A stretch of DNA of 64,000 nt. Origin: Anisakis pegreffii. Its lineage: Eukaryota > Nematoda > Chromadorea > Rhabditida > Anisakidae. Of this stretch, positions 50,850-63,787 are shown one piece after another. Made by a program: the position numbers and the translations under genes. The number at the start of each line of letters is the position of its first letter. Position 1 is the first letter of the stretch. Location: the NCBI GenBank assembly GCA_035041965.1, contig JAPYMA010003028.1, positions 1 to 64,000 on the forward strand, read 5' to 3'. Under the pieces are notes generated by a model, which saw nothing but the letters and a program-made list of their open reading frames with translations, was not told the origin of the DNA and did no database searches.

Positions 50850-53800
50850 CTGATGAAAGAGAATCTCCTTACTTCGATGCGATGGAAGCATCATTGTGGT
50901 ATTGAGTAAACTTGAAAAACTTAGACGACACTGGAAAATCGTACTAATGCCATAAGGATATCAGCGTATTATTGGTCAATTGCTATATAATGAAACCATG
51001 GAAATTAAACTATGGAAATTAGCTACATCTGAAAAGCGTTATTGGTCCACAACACATGTACTTTTCCATCAGGAGAGCATTTCCTGAATCCAGTGGATCA
51101 AAGGAAGTGCTGTATTTCGAGCAAATTGGAAGATTAAGATCGCTCGAAAATCATGTTCTCAATATATGTAGATTAGTACAGCTGCTTTACAATTTATCTC
51201 TTGAATTAATCGTTTGCACCATATAGTCCTCTGCTCACAAGTATTAATTGAATTAGCGGAAGCATAGAGATTCAAATCAGGTTGGATCAGAATGAATAGA
51301 AGATCAGTGAACTGCTGCAGTCGAAGATGCCGTTATTCGCAAATTCTCTTGCCCAGTCAGCTATCAATCCCTCATAACGTGTTGCATAAGTGATCAGATA
51401 TTTTCAGTGAACTGCTTGATTCACATACGATATTTGTAATCGAACAATTGATTGGCTTTGTTACGTTTTCTGATTCAGAAATGCGCATTCAGCTACGCAA
51501 ATGAATTCACTGGACATTTATAGGCATGTGTGCAAGCAGGAAGTTCACATGCGATCGCAAGGGCTTAGCTGAACAAACAAATTTCCGATTGTTATCGATT
51601 CGATTGGTGATTATTGAATGCTGTTTGTATTATCGTTATTGCTAGATGAATTATTGATATTATTCATTCTCACCAATACCATTGTGATTATCATTGTTAT
51701 CGGTTATTATTGTTATTTTGTTGCTGCATGTTTCATATTGTTATCGCTTTTTGACAACTCAATATTGTTATTGGTCACATTTTTAGCATTCTTATTGTTA
51801 GTTGTATTACTATTATTATTGCTTCTCTTGATAATATTCACTAAAGCTATCCAGGTACAAAATAAAACTGAAAATATTACCTTTCTGGTATTCCTAAATC
51901 CCCAAAAAACCCCTAATGACGTCTTACTTGATGACTTTATGTTTTCGCAAATTTTGATCGAAAGCACAAGGAGGAGAATCCCAGAGAAAAAGAAGCTAAT
52001 TCGCGAACATCATCTCCAATCAGTCGTCTGAATAGATTTTCAGACCAAAAGGAAACTGATAGTGAGCTGACTGAAGCATTGGGTTCGGTGTTTACCTAGA
52101 ATTGCATAATTTGATTGGATACCACTTCTGACTGATAACACTCAATGCACTGCCGTGTTGCTTGCCTGAATTCAGCATTGAGCATGGAATAGACATGGAA
52201 TAGTGATTCATTTTGAGTGCTGAATGAAGCACACGATAACAAGTGTCATGTCTACCAATTACATGCAAACTTATCAGCAATTTTGATGAAAAAGCTTTCA
52301 TCGAGTGCTATCAATCGAATTCGGAAATGGTGCAGCACATCGTCGTCATTCTATCGCAAACACTTTTCGTTCCTGGTTCTGATTATATTCACATTATTTC
52401 ATTGCCGTTTCATATTACAGTTGAACACATAAGATGTGGCTGTGGCTTTTTGCTTACATTATAACCACAAATCAATGAAATTTGAACATACAATTGAGTA
52501 GAAGAAATATTCATTGGTTGGTTCGTTTGCTCATTCAGTCGATCTTTTAATCAGTCATAAATATCGATGCCAATGAAAAAGCAATGAATGCAATTAAATG
52601 TCAGTCAGTCATCTAGCCTACAAATACGTTTGCATATTATATGTAATGCTTTTCAGTGTGCTCCCATTTACCAACTAAATGAAAGTGTTCATGTTATTGA
52701 ACAGATATGGAATAATGTATCATGAAAATACTGTCTGTGCTGCATGTGAATTAATGTTTTGCTTGTGGCTGGCGGCTGTACGCGTCTAGGTTTGTCCCCG
52801 TCGTTTCGATTTGCTTACTTCACACTGCATGTGGAACCTCTCATCGAACTATGAGCGTCGTCGTCGTCGTCGTCAATGTAACGTCGTCATTTGGCAACTG
52901 ATTAGTGCTAGTATTAATTAGGCAATGAGGTGAATTGAATTGAATTAAATTGAATTCTGGTTAATTGCGTCGTCAAAAGCATAACGTTGAAATTAATTGT
53001 ATTCTTGAATAGGGTATTTTCTTTCACTGTGTGATAATTGTGTTTCACGGTGATAGATCGCATGTAATAATTGTGTTTTCAACTGGAAAACGCGTTGGTT
53101 TAATAAATTTTCTGAAGTTAAGATTATCGTAAGTGCTTTGTCATGTTTCATTTGTAGGAATTTTTTTTAAAAAATTTCTGACAAGATCATGAAAGGCTGA
53201 GGATAGTAGAAATAAGGTGGTGAAGTTGTTGTATTGGAAATGAATTCGAATTTTAGAAAAAAATTGCTTATCGTTAATTAGGTAATCCATAGCCCAAAGT
53301 GTGACATGGACGCATAGGATTTCAATTTTGCGTTCAGATTCCAAGAATTCCGTAAATCTTCACTGAAGCATCAACGAAACATCACTGAGGCTAGCGATGA
53401 CCTATAGTATCTCAATGATAACGTCGTCGATTTATTAGCAGTGAACAAGTGCTCATTAACAGATGTAGATGTTGCGGTGGATCTGGTGAGTCGTAAAGAC
53501 ATCCTTTACTGACTTGCTTGACTGACTGTTTTCCAGTTCGGTGTTGAGCCTCTGCTTATCCATAGATTTCTACTTCTCGGAGGAAATTCCACATTGGAAT
53601 TTTAGATGAACAATTTAAGATTCTGATTTATTTCAATATCAACGATAAAATCAGTTTGTGATCGAACTACGGAATTCGAAATAAATTCATAAATCCCGGC
53701 CAGTTGCTCACCAGAATTTATTCACGTTCAATTGCTCACAAAAGACTCACTACAATACTACTTTATTGGATGACCACTTGAATATTTCCAAGGACTGTAT

Positions 53801-54430
53801 GCAAATTTCGAACAAAAGTGCAGTTTTGTATTTGCACTTATCGTCAGAAGTGTACTTAATGTGAAAACATTTTATTCATCGTCTACGTGTTCAAACCGCA
53901 ATCGACTCATATTCCAGTAACTTTGCATATGTAAGGAGAAATTTTGGTCACGTTGCTTGTCATTCGTTTGTTCTTCGCATCAAATTAGTCAATTACTTTC
54001 GTTGACCTGTTCTTTTGGTGTTGACACCGACATAGCTATGCAGCATTCAGAATCGTTCTCGCTTGAGGTGTTCTCTTTGAGGTGAATACTCAATCGCAAG
54101 AACAATTCAGTAGATCATATTGAGAATCGTTCTCACGTTGTCATATTTCCATCGCAAGATACCGTCGCTATTACCTGAATGTTCACAAATGAATAATAAA
54201 CATAATTGAATAGTGGAATTTGATAGGATAAATTCGTAAGCATTAATGGATTTGTGAACAGAAGAATCGCTGAGAGCGGTTCGGAATCGGGAAAATTTAT
54301 CGACAAACGCAATGAATATAATCGTATTTGTCCGCAAAGCTAAATAATTTGCAGAGTTTGACTTTCGAATGTTTTGTTGTTCTGTTATAAAGAGATGATA
54401 CTTCGAGTTGTGTCTGATTGAAAATTGGCA
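50850..54430. other. Long stretch without a supported gene
   Basis: 50850-51010 contains a diverged member of the dispersed family (ATTGAGTAAACTTGAAAAAC and neighbours). A hydrophobic frame at 51618-52031 is driven by TTATTG low complexity. A (GTC)n run lies at 52858-52876 and a GAATT-rich run near 52930-52960. Nothing else stands out. Confidence 0.4.
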
Positions 54431-54436
54431 TTTCTG

Positions 54437-54493
54437 GTATGTTGGATAAACTGAACGAAAAATTCACATTAGCTGCGGTTCGACTCGATCAGG
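54437..54493 (+). CDS. Possible short coding exon (MLDKLNEKFTLAAVRLDQ)
   Basis: An ATG at about 54440 opens 18 codons ending at a GTTTGC donor. It lies just upstream of the membrane-protein gene, but its phase does not fit the next exon as modelled. It could be a first exon with an unseen partner or chance. Confidence 0.25.
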
Positions 54494-54644
54494 TTTGCAA
54501 AAAAATTCTATTTCAATCTTATGAATAAAGCAAACCATTTGTATCACTCACAAGGATTGTTTAGGCTGCGACACAGATTTAATTAATCTAGACTCCACAG
54601 TAGGCAAGACATATCTAATAGAAATATTCATCAGAGTACTTTTG

Positions 54645-56662
54645 ATGAATGCAATTCGTGCGCTCAAAATTGTATTTGTTTATTGGATCATGAAAATTCT
54701 CTTGGGAATTCCATCTGTAGTATTGTTTAGCGACGATGTATTTTTGCAGCGAGTCTCGCAGTGCTCGTTGCTGAATATTCCCGAGAGCAAATGGGTAATT
54801 TACACGAGATTTGTGTGTTTGCACTCGGCCGTAGCAACGTTCTTGTTCGTATTTGGTGTCATTTGCTTCTGTCTTGGGATGCAATACAGCGGAATGTACA
54901 CCGAGGTGAATTGCTCGGATGGCACCAATATATGGATTCCGTTACTTAATTTAGTTTGTTTTTCAATGTTTCTTACTTGATTCGTCATTCAGGAAAAACA
55001 TCTCAAAGATTCGCAAAACATTTCGTGATATTTCACTCGAGAATGAAGTTGGATGGAGAAAATGACGAGACAGCTAATAAACGGATTTATCGAGGTGTTC
55101 ACATGCGGCAAACATTACGTTAAGAGATATATTCTGATAAAACGATACCCTGAACCATCTCATTCGATCATGAAGAGAGAAGGAACGGAGAATAATAGAA
55201 AATATACACTGATATAATCCTCTGTTTCGAGGATGACAGTATTAATGAGGATAAAAACAATGATACTAAGAGCGATAATAGCAGTTGGAATAAGTACTCT
55301 ATACATATGCATTTTTACTGATTCCAATGATGGTAATGCTGAATTTCGCTGATAATAAACATGATAAAAGAATAATATCCACATTGTAATCAGTTGTTTC
55401 AATATATTTTTATCATGAGGTAACTTGTCCATTGAACTATTTTAGCTGGTATCATTTGTGGGACTATTTGCATTGCGAACATTACATATGCATTGGCCTG
55501 CATTCATTCACTTTTTGAGTCTATCAATTATACTGATAATGATGATAGCACCAATTATTGATAGTGGACTTGCTACATCACGGTGGTTTCATCGATCCAA
55601 ACATCCGTTCGACTGCTGGGCCTCTAATTTCACATGGATTGATTTAACTTTATCCCTTTTAGCCGTTATCAATGGTAAGCTCTTGATGTTATCAGTTGAT
55701 TAGCATATTGATTACCAGTTGCTATTATTATCAATTATCAGTTGATTATCGTATTGATTACCAGTTGATATTATTATCTTATTATTAGCCGATTATCATA
55801 TTGATTGCCAGTTGATATTATTAACATATCGTCAGTTGATTATTATATTGATTACCACTTGATATTATTATCATATTATCAGTTGATTATTACATTACGT
55901 TCTCAAAGTCGATAAAGATTCTAATACTATCTGGGTATGAGCTGATTTGAGTGACTAGGAGAATATCACAAGGAGAAATGGAGAAGAATTGCTGTAGTTT
56001 GATACGAAACAAGCAAGATAGCTCTGCATACTAACTGAATATTCCGCAATAGTAGCGACGAAATCGAGGCTTTGTAAACTTGCTACAGGCTTCCAGCAGA
56101 TAAAGCATCTACTGTCATGGAGCAAAAATGAATATCCGTTTCGTTGTTTGCCCAAAAACTGAATCTGGATCCGACGGCTTCAAATTACACCGGAATGGTG
56201 GAAATTAGATTGACTTATCGTGAAGTAACTTGTCCATTAGACTCAGCAAAACCTCTTGCATTTTGCTATAATGAATTTTATGCATCAATAATGATATGAA
56301 GGAATTTCAGAGCTGGTGTGCATTGTGTTGATGATTTTATTGTTCAAGTATTGGTTCCACAGCGATCTCTCTTCGTCATCGCCTTCCAATAACAACAGTT
56401 CTACGCCTTCGACAGTTATTTCTTACTCATAACATACCAACATTACTTATTTCAGGTCATATATACTCATACACCAACAACGTTCATTGCGGATGTTTCC
56501 GGTGTTCCGTATCAATTGTGTAGCTATGAATGCAACTTAGACAGTGAAGCAATCGTCATTTTATGGTTGATGCCATCCAAAATGGGTAGTTTTCTATTGG
56601 ATTCAGTGACTTTTTCCCATGTTCGTGCAGTCCTGCCCTATTTTTTGCGAAAAGCTCACTGA
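54645..56662 (+). CDS. Multi-spanning membrane protein, unidentified
   Basis: Seen: exons 54645-54953, 55446-55674, 56311-56414 and 56456-56662 join in frame to 282 residues. Hydrophobic segments: IVFVYWIMKILLGIPSVVLF, a second around HSAVATFLFVFGVICFCLGM, a third across the exon 1/2 join (WIPLLNLLVSFVGLFAL), FLSLSIILIMMIAPIID, and LTLSLLAVINGELVCIVLMI, so four to five spans. The loop TEVNCSDGTN and FDCWASNFTW carry Cys and possible N-glycosylation sites. If the 41-base last intron is retained, the protein ends after STVISYS (stop at 56432, 219 residues). The ATG at 54645 follows ATTCATCAG, a possible trans-splice site. No family is recognised; transporter, tetraspan-like and receptor remain open. 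Confidence 0.6.
55694..55900 (+). repeat. Intronic minisatellite, period about 45-50 bp
   Basis: Four to five imperfect copies of TCAGTTGATTAT...ATATTGATTACCAGTTG followed by ATATTATTATC, within intron 2 of the membrane-protein gene. Confidence 0.8.
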
Positions 56663-59128
56663 GTGAATTTCATGTATTCACTCCACTTACAGAACTATTC
56701 CGTATGGTTTCATTTTGATTCCATGTTGTATTGTTTCTTACTCGATCAATGTAAAATATCCTCAAGTTCTAGTCAGTTTAGTTGTAGAACAGTTATTCAG
56801 TTATTGTATTACAGTCGAAATGTTGAAACGGTTAAAACGTTGTGTCAAAATTTCAAAGGTCTTTTATTGTTCCATGAGAAGGTTCTTATGAATTGTTTGA
56901 GTCATGTAATGTTCTGCGTTGTAATCAGTTGCTGTCACTGCATTGTTTGCCATATCGATGTAATGTGATTTGTGCAAACATTTTATTACTGATTTCATTA
57001 ATTGTACATTCATAACGCTCAGAGATACGGAAGCGATGATAATTAAGAGTCACGAGTGACGTTTTTGAGCACTTTTTGATAATTTGCTCGTTTCAATGTC
57101 CCTTTTTTCACATTGCTAAGGGGCTGATGCTGGCGTTTAACGCCGAAACGCTCCACTTAAATATCATTTTTTAATGGAGCTGCTATCAGGAATGGATATT
57201 TAATGAATATTCTTCCCTCGCCGAATTGTTAAAATCATATTCATTGGAAGAAAGTGATCAGAAACATCAACTTTATCGTGCTACTTCCGTGTTTCTGCCA
57301 TTAACATTCAGCGACTAGAGCATCGATAGTTTGCTGTTCAAAGTGTTTATGCATTATTCTTGACTACTTCATTAAACTCGTATTGTTGAAATTATGTAAT
57401 ATAACGTGTTCGTTGAGCCGAATACAGATAGCGATTCGATAATGTAATGCTGCCTTGTTGATGTTATAAAGCAGGTTTTAATCGGTAAGGAAATTGTGAT
57501 ATTTTCATGGCTTTTCAGCGTATAGAACAGTCGTGGCATTGAGGAATATTATTCATCTCATAGAATCTTTATTCTCCAATCATCAATCAGTATGTTATCG
57601 CCTCACTGCTAAAGGAAGTATTCCACCGTATTGAGAGTTGATTATCGCGTATAAATCCCTCTGAAGATAAATGCTCAGAAATCCTTCTGAGGATTTGATA
57701 GCGTCAGTCGTTCTGACGGGAACTAATAGGATGTCTTTTTGAAGATGTCATTTTGATCTTTCTTTCGATTTGATATCCACACAAAACAGATACGTTATCG
57801 CGAATGCAAATGTGATTATCAGCTAGAAGATGATTCACAATAAGTTGACAAATTATATCACACATTTATCAAAAATGTTATGTTACAACAACGATATTCG
57901 ATCACAACTTCTGCGAACACAAATTTTACAATAAAAGCACAAAACGCATTTAATGACATAGTATGGACAGTACATCAATAGAAGTTCTTCCTTCATTGTC
58001 TTACAAACATCCATTAGCTCAACCGGTATTTATATGGAGCGTTTATATCATAAAACAGTACTCGATGCTGGGCTCTTCATTATGCTAAATGCAGTACCGA
58101 TAGGATTCAAGAGAGTCCGAGAATAGGATCATTACAAAAAGATTGGCACAATATGAGATTTGACGACTGATTTATCGATGATGGATTTAGATTATAAGAT
58201 TGTTCAAGATGGATGATTCTGTTATTACAGAAAGATAGATAAAGGGGTAGAGAGAGTTGACCCTTCATTATTAACCACTGCGATCACAGAAATCTACGAT
58301 AAAAATTACGCCAGATGGTGGAAAAACTAGGCCGAATGACAGCAAATTTGAGAAGAAAATCACGGCATATATTCTTCAGTTTCTTTCAAAATGTGAAGTT
58401 GATGATGAGATGATTGAGAATTTTGTTCGGAAAGTGCAATGAGGAACTCTTAACTCATCGATTTGAACCGTCTAATCTTCGAGGTTTACTATAAGCATTT
58501 TTAGATTGAGATCACCGATACAGCAATGGTTTTTTGGCTGTTGAAAGCAGACAAGGAATCAAACGAAAAGCAACGAATTTAAACAAAAAAATCATACAAC
58601 GATGAGAAAAAATGAGAAAAAAATGAATGAAATCAAGCAAAAACACAAAGACCTGAGTCAAGGCACTCGTAAAAGAAGTCAGAATGGTTGTAACAAAAAA
58701 TTCTGTTAATATCTTAAGCTCAAAGTAATAATGAATGAGTCGTCCTCACTTGATTCAATGACCAACTAATTTGTGACAATTTTTGCCATTTTTTGCGATT
58801 CATGATGATTTCTAACATCACCCTGTCAAGTTGAATGATCAAAACAGTGAATAGTGATTCTTTTGGTGATCACGCAAACATTTATGACGCACTTATGATA
58901 TTGTTAAATAAAATTCTCCTTAATGGAATTTCCGTTCCCTACCATGATAGCGTCATGCCACAGAATAGAGAATCCGATCTTAATCCATCTGATTTTACGC
59001 ATTTCGGATCTCACAGTCAACTCTCAACTTTCGAACGAGACATCTCTTCATAATGAGGACGGATACTCTGCATGTATTTTGCCGCAGTATCAAACAAGTT
59101 TAGAGCAATGAATCATTACAGTGAAAAG
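56663..59128. other. No supported gene; small hairpins
   Basis: Hairpins GGCGTTTAACGCC near 57133, AAATCC/GGATTT at 57679-57696 and CGTCAG/CTGACG at 57702-57718 are visible. Possible ligand-binding-domain exons of the nuclear receptor (minus strand) could lie here, but none was identified. Confidence 0.35.
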
Positions 59129-61555
59129 CTAGAAAATTTGATTGGTATGCCGAATCTGCGTCATTTCAATGGTATCCGGATGGGTTGTGTTCGAGAAGAA
59201 CTGACGATAGTTGTCTTGCGACGGATCACGTTTTTGACGTTTGTGTTGAACGTCTGAAAAAATTTCTGTAATCTGTAAAGAACAAAACAAGTATTATTCT
59301 GTGTATCAGGTAAATTGCATGATTTTAAGTAATGAGTTCAAAAATCAATTTATTTGCCTAGCAAATAAATTGAGAAACCGTTGTTGCAAAATATAATTGA
59401 GTAATCATTCGCACAATAAATTGGTTTCATAAACGCCTTCGAGGTATCGTTTGATTAGTAGGAGATAAGGATTTGTTGAAAGGAAAACATCTCAGTGCTG
59501 AAATGAAACTGAAAAAATTGCTCGAAATCTCGTGAGATGATCAGAGAAGATCAATTCGAAGGGTACTCACTTTCGGGCAGCATTCCCACATCAAGACATC
59601 GCTTCATCCGGCAACTACGACAAATTTTTCGATAACCCGTTACTGTAAGAAATAGCTGATGAGCTTCAGCAGAAAAATGACATTTCAAAAGCATCTCAAC
59701 TATGAAACCATTAAAAATGAACGGAAAAAATGAACAATTTAGCATCTACTCTCTACAATAAATACTGAATATATAGCAAGTGTTTTGCAAAAACAAAATT
59801 TATTGATATTTTTATTTGATACTCCGAATTTAAGAAGTTTTGAAATATGACGAGAAATTAATATCAAAGAAAATTCATCGTATATTTGAAGTTTTGTACG
59901 CAAAAACTTTCATTCCGTTACTTTGTTTTTGAGCTTTCATGTGCTCTTTGAAAAACTTTTAAGAGCATTCCACATTTCATTACAGAAGATTTGAGATTAC
60001 ATTCACTCGATAAAGTACATGGTGATTCAAAAAAGACTCCTGCGGGATTTGTGCAGTCACTGAAAACCAGATACGAGAATGCTCAGAGGCGAACGCTACG
60101 GTAGCAACAAAGCGACGCAGTATCAAGTATGAGATAAGGTAGTAGTACAGATGGGCAATAGTACGATGTTCGATAACTAGCAAAAGCTACTGAAATAGCG
60201 AAATAGCTTTTCCACCATTTCGCTAACTTTCGTTACTTAGTAAAAGTTAGCGAACAGTGTAGGATTACGTAACTTTGGGTACTGGACGATTGAATATAGC
60301 ATACGATAACTTACCGTCATTAACGTTCATTCCGCATCGTTGTGAACGTTTACAAACGTAACGCTTCTGATCACTTATTGTTCGCCTAAAATTTAGACTG
60401 TTTGCGATTGGACGAATCTAAATTGTACGATATCGTACACGATGTGGTATTCATTAGGAGATACGGTATCGAATAGGCAGCAGCAAGCAATCAGTCGACG
60501 GTGTTTTGCAATGAGATAATCGCATGTTTTAAAAGTGTTAGTTCAAACAGATCGCTAAGGAGTGTATGTTACTCGTACATTTGGAGTTGTTTAATGACAG
60601 TGAATGGTTTCAAGTTCGACTGAACAGTCAAAAAAGTTTTTTTGTCTCGCCGCACAATTACTATTCATTAATGGTTCCATTATCAGTGAGCATTGTCAAT
60701 CAAGTGCACATTTTTGTTGAGTGCGATGAAGCCGTTTAAAGTAAGTGATAAAGCGATCAAATGATCATTTGATGATCATAAAGTGAACGTTCGAAAATTT
60801 GTTGAAAATCTATGATGAGTGAGTGGATTAAAGAGGCAATATATATTAATCTCAAATGCGTTTACATTTGTGTATCATGACTAGGACATATTTTTATCAA
60901 GTGATACAATTAGTTTTGAAGGACCGAAATATTGCTGGGTTAGTTTTTTGGAAAACAAAATGGAATATTACATGTTAGGAAATGATTCTACCAATGGAAG
61001 GATATCATAGCGTCGAATAGAGCTAAACGCAAAAATGTAGGATTATGAAATCTCAGTGGTTACGAAAAGACGCCAATCGTAAGGTCAATAACTAGGTGAT
61101 GGATGGATTGTTATTAGCCGCTACTTGCTGATAAAGATATTGATCTGCTTGTGATAATTTTTTTTTGAATTTATGAATACATCGATCATTTGCGACGATC
61201 ATATTTGTATTAACTGTTATAATACCGATGAACTGAGACTAGCGATGTTGATAAACTGGAAGGTGACTTTTCATAACGATTGATGCATAAGAATTGATTG
61301 AGAATACCTGAAAAAAGCAGCGCATGCAGCACAGGTTTTAGCACCGAAATGAAGACCATTCGAAAGTGCTGCCATACAAACTTGACACGGTTGAACGTTA
61401 CTCGCCTTACGTGTAGTTGAATTGATTGTGCTTGTCAACGCTGTCGAGTTGGTGGATGCCATTGTGCTACATGGATTTGACAGTGAGGAATTCGAACTGA
61501 AATTCTCCAAATTTAATGCATTCATGGGAACGATCGATGGGGTGTGTTCGTTCAT
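59129..61555 (-). CDS. Nuclear hormone receptor with complete DNA-binding domain
   Basis: Seen: exons 61308-61555, 60315-60385, 59571-59642 and 59129-59253 join in frame (phases 2, 1, 1) to 171 residues. After a Ser/Thr/Asn-rich N-terminus, zinc finger 1 reads CQVC...GLHFGAKTCAAC, P-box region CAACAAFFRRT; zinc finger 2 reads YVCKRSQRC...GYRKICRSC, followed by RMKRCLDVGMLPE and a hinge NVQHKRQKRDPSQDNYRQFF. Known: such domains bind hormone-response elements in the nucleus, and AAFFRR-type P-boxes typify nematode supplementary receptors. Oddities: 14 rather than 13 residues between the second and third cysteines of finger 1, and a stop at 59129 with no ligand-binding domain found. Either this is a DBD-only receptor or the last exon is spliced differently. 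The start used is the ATG at 61555, directly after AATCAG; the 63.79 kb exon may extend it. Confidence 0.85.
60205..60255. repeat. Small inverted repeat in a receptor intron
   Basis: TTTCGCTAACTTT and AAAAGTTAGCGAA pair around a short loop within the intron between the second and third receptor exons. Confidence 0.5.
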
Positions 61556-63534
61556 CTGATTGAATGTTGCAAACGATTCACATTTGCAAGATATTTGCAG
61601 CGTGATCGTATTACAGTTTGCCAATCGATATGATTTGGATAGTCAAAGAATAGCCCAGGAAATGATCGAAAAAATTGAAATCTGAAATGAAAGTATCGAT
61701 CGGAAAAATAAGTGTTAATTGAGTGAAGTGCTTCCTATGAAAAATTACGATGAAAAAAGTCATTTTTCGGAAATTCATAATCGACTAAATCCCTTCGTTT
61801 TGAGGAAGCGAAATTGTTTAGAGTTGCTGAGAATAATACTGAATAAAAAGTTACTAGTTCACCATTTACTCTCTCTATATATATATTCCATTCCTCATTC
61901 AAACACTCATTTAGATCGTCGGATCTTTGTCGTAAGGTTATACACGAGAACAATAGCGTTGTAATGCTGAATGCTAGCTAGTAGTCATGACTACAAGAAC
62001 TACATTCGCCATCAACAACTCTTGTCGATAGCAGTATTTTTGTTTTGAAAACACATTTTATCATTCATCAACTTCGAGAAAAAACCCGCACTTATTTAAG
62101 CCATACGGCATCGCATATAATCATATGCGTTAGATATGATTAGCCGAAGCGATCAAAAGGAAACGGTGTTCAGTAACTCGACATAATTAGAGATGTCTTG
62201 TGCTTTGATCAAATGATTGCGGCACGAACTGCCTTGTTATTATCGTTAAGAAATTTTGAGAAATTTCATGACGATGATGATAAAAACTAAATTTCAAAAA
62301 CTAAAAAAGACGCAGGCAAAGATAGTCACTTTCATTTCCTTTCGCTGTTCGACTGAATGAAGCAAAGCAATTGAATTAAGCACTGAACTTTTATTGGACG
62401 AGAATGCAAATCATGAGTTAAAACGGAACTCTTTCGTTTGAAAAAAAAAGAAGATAAAATGAAAATTGCGTTCTTGTGCTTGTGTTATAGGATATTTTAG
62501 AAATCTGTGAGTTTGTATGAGAATTTGTCTAAGTCAAAACGGTAATCGTTTAATCCGGAACACTAATTTGAATCATTCTATCGATCAGCTCACTCAGCCT
62601 TTTCAAAGTAAACTCGAAATCACGAGAATTTTAGTGGCAGTTAACTCGAACTGGATGCTAAGCAGAGAGATGATGTTGTAAGATGAATCGATTGTTGCAG
62701 AAGCAGACAATCTGAGGAAATCCCTTAGCGATAATCAACAGATCATTAGGAGTATTCTCTCGCAGAGTTAGTTGACATTTTGGAAGTGCTGAGAGCAAGC
62801 ACAAATGATACACACTAATAATTAACCTTTGCTGACAAGATTAATATTCGCCAGATTACCGACTCATTTCTGCAAAGACCAAGTCAATATTACTGCTTAA
62901 TCACTGCTCTTGCAATGCTCTTTTACAGTGCTATCAGATTTTATTTTCAGTTGTTTCATAACTTGTAAACCAGGCTAATTGCACCGAATCAAAACGGTTA
63001 TCGAGCTGAATGTCATAAAGCCATTGTATTATAAAGTGATATAAACGTTTCACCTCGTTTCGGGCATAAGTTTCGGAGGTGAAGAGGAAATGGCACGCGA
63101 GATCTCTTTGGAATACTGTAGCACGGTGGTTCGACCAATCGGAGGCGTTTGTTCAGCGCAAGTGAGCAACGGTGATCCCATCGAATTGAAATTGTTAAAA
63201 AAATGATCCTAAAAATTTTCGAATGCATATTTTTTGATGAGCGCTTGCTCAGGATAGTGAATTCATTCATGCAATGAACAGCCAGGGTAAGGTTCAAGAA
63301 GATGGATGATATTCTGGGTCGTTGTCTCTAATCCTTTGCTACATCCGAAGGTCTTTTGGAAGGCTGCTTATCGCGCTAAAGGACTGCCATTGTAGTCTGC
63401 ATTAATGAGATTTAGCTTATATTTAATGATAACTGTTGGCTGCTAACACATAACTAAGTTCGAAATGTGTTGTTTTGATTCAAAATTAAGTAAAACATCG
63501 GTGATACAATTCACTGATAGAAGAATGCATGAAA

Positions 63535-63787
63535 CCTGCTGGAATTGTGTATTTTGTTGATAGTGATTAGCGAAGTTATGTGCGAAGTTGTGGCCGAGAT
63601 TGGTGAATAGCGATGGGTCGTAGTCGTTGAAAAAGCCCATATTGTCCAAGAATGGCCCACGAGCAGTTTCGAGCAGCGGAGTTCGCATATGCGAGGTAGG
63701 ATCACGAAGTAAGGTGGCTCGATCGATAAAGGCGGCCGGTCGTTCAAAACCTTGATGCCATACGTCACCAATCCCACGGTTATCCAT
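63535..63787 (-). CDS. Probable first coding exon, unidentified or 5' part of the receptor
   Basis: The ATG at 63787 opens 84 codons: MDNRGIGDVWHQGFERPAAF, LLRDPTSHMRTPLLETARGP, DNMGFFNDYDPSLFTNLGHN and a His/Asn/Gln-rich end NTQFQQ, then a GTTTCA donor in phase 0. A phase-compatible exon candidate follows at 63114-63231 (DHFFNNFNSMGSPLLTC). The receptor exon at 61555 is also phase 0, so this could be an alternative N-terminus of the nuclear receptor. Gln/Asn-rich, unstructured-looking N-termini are common in transcription factors. No domain is recognised. Confidence 0.5.

Noticed and set aside
51618..52031. 137-codon frame with a long hydrophobic run
   Set aside because: The first half is TTATTG-type low complexity; the second half is ordinary sequence without domain or splice support.
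60000..60183. Minus-strand frame with RRFVATVAFASEHSR near the receptor, considered as its finger 2 exon
   Set aside because: It lacks the required cysteines, and the exon at 60315-60385 supplies the expected RRTIS...YVCKRSQRC with matching phases.
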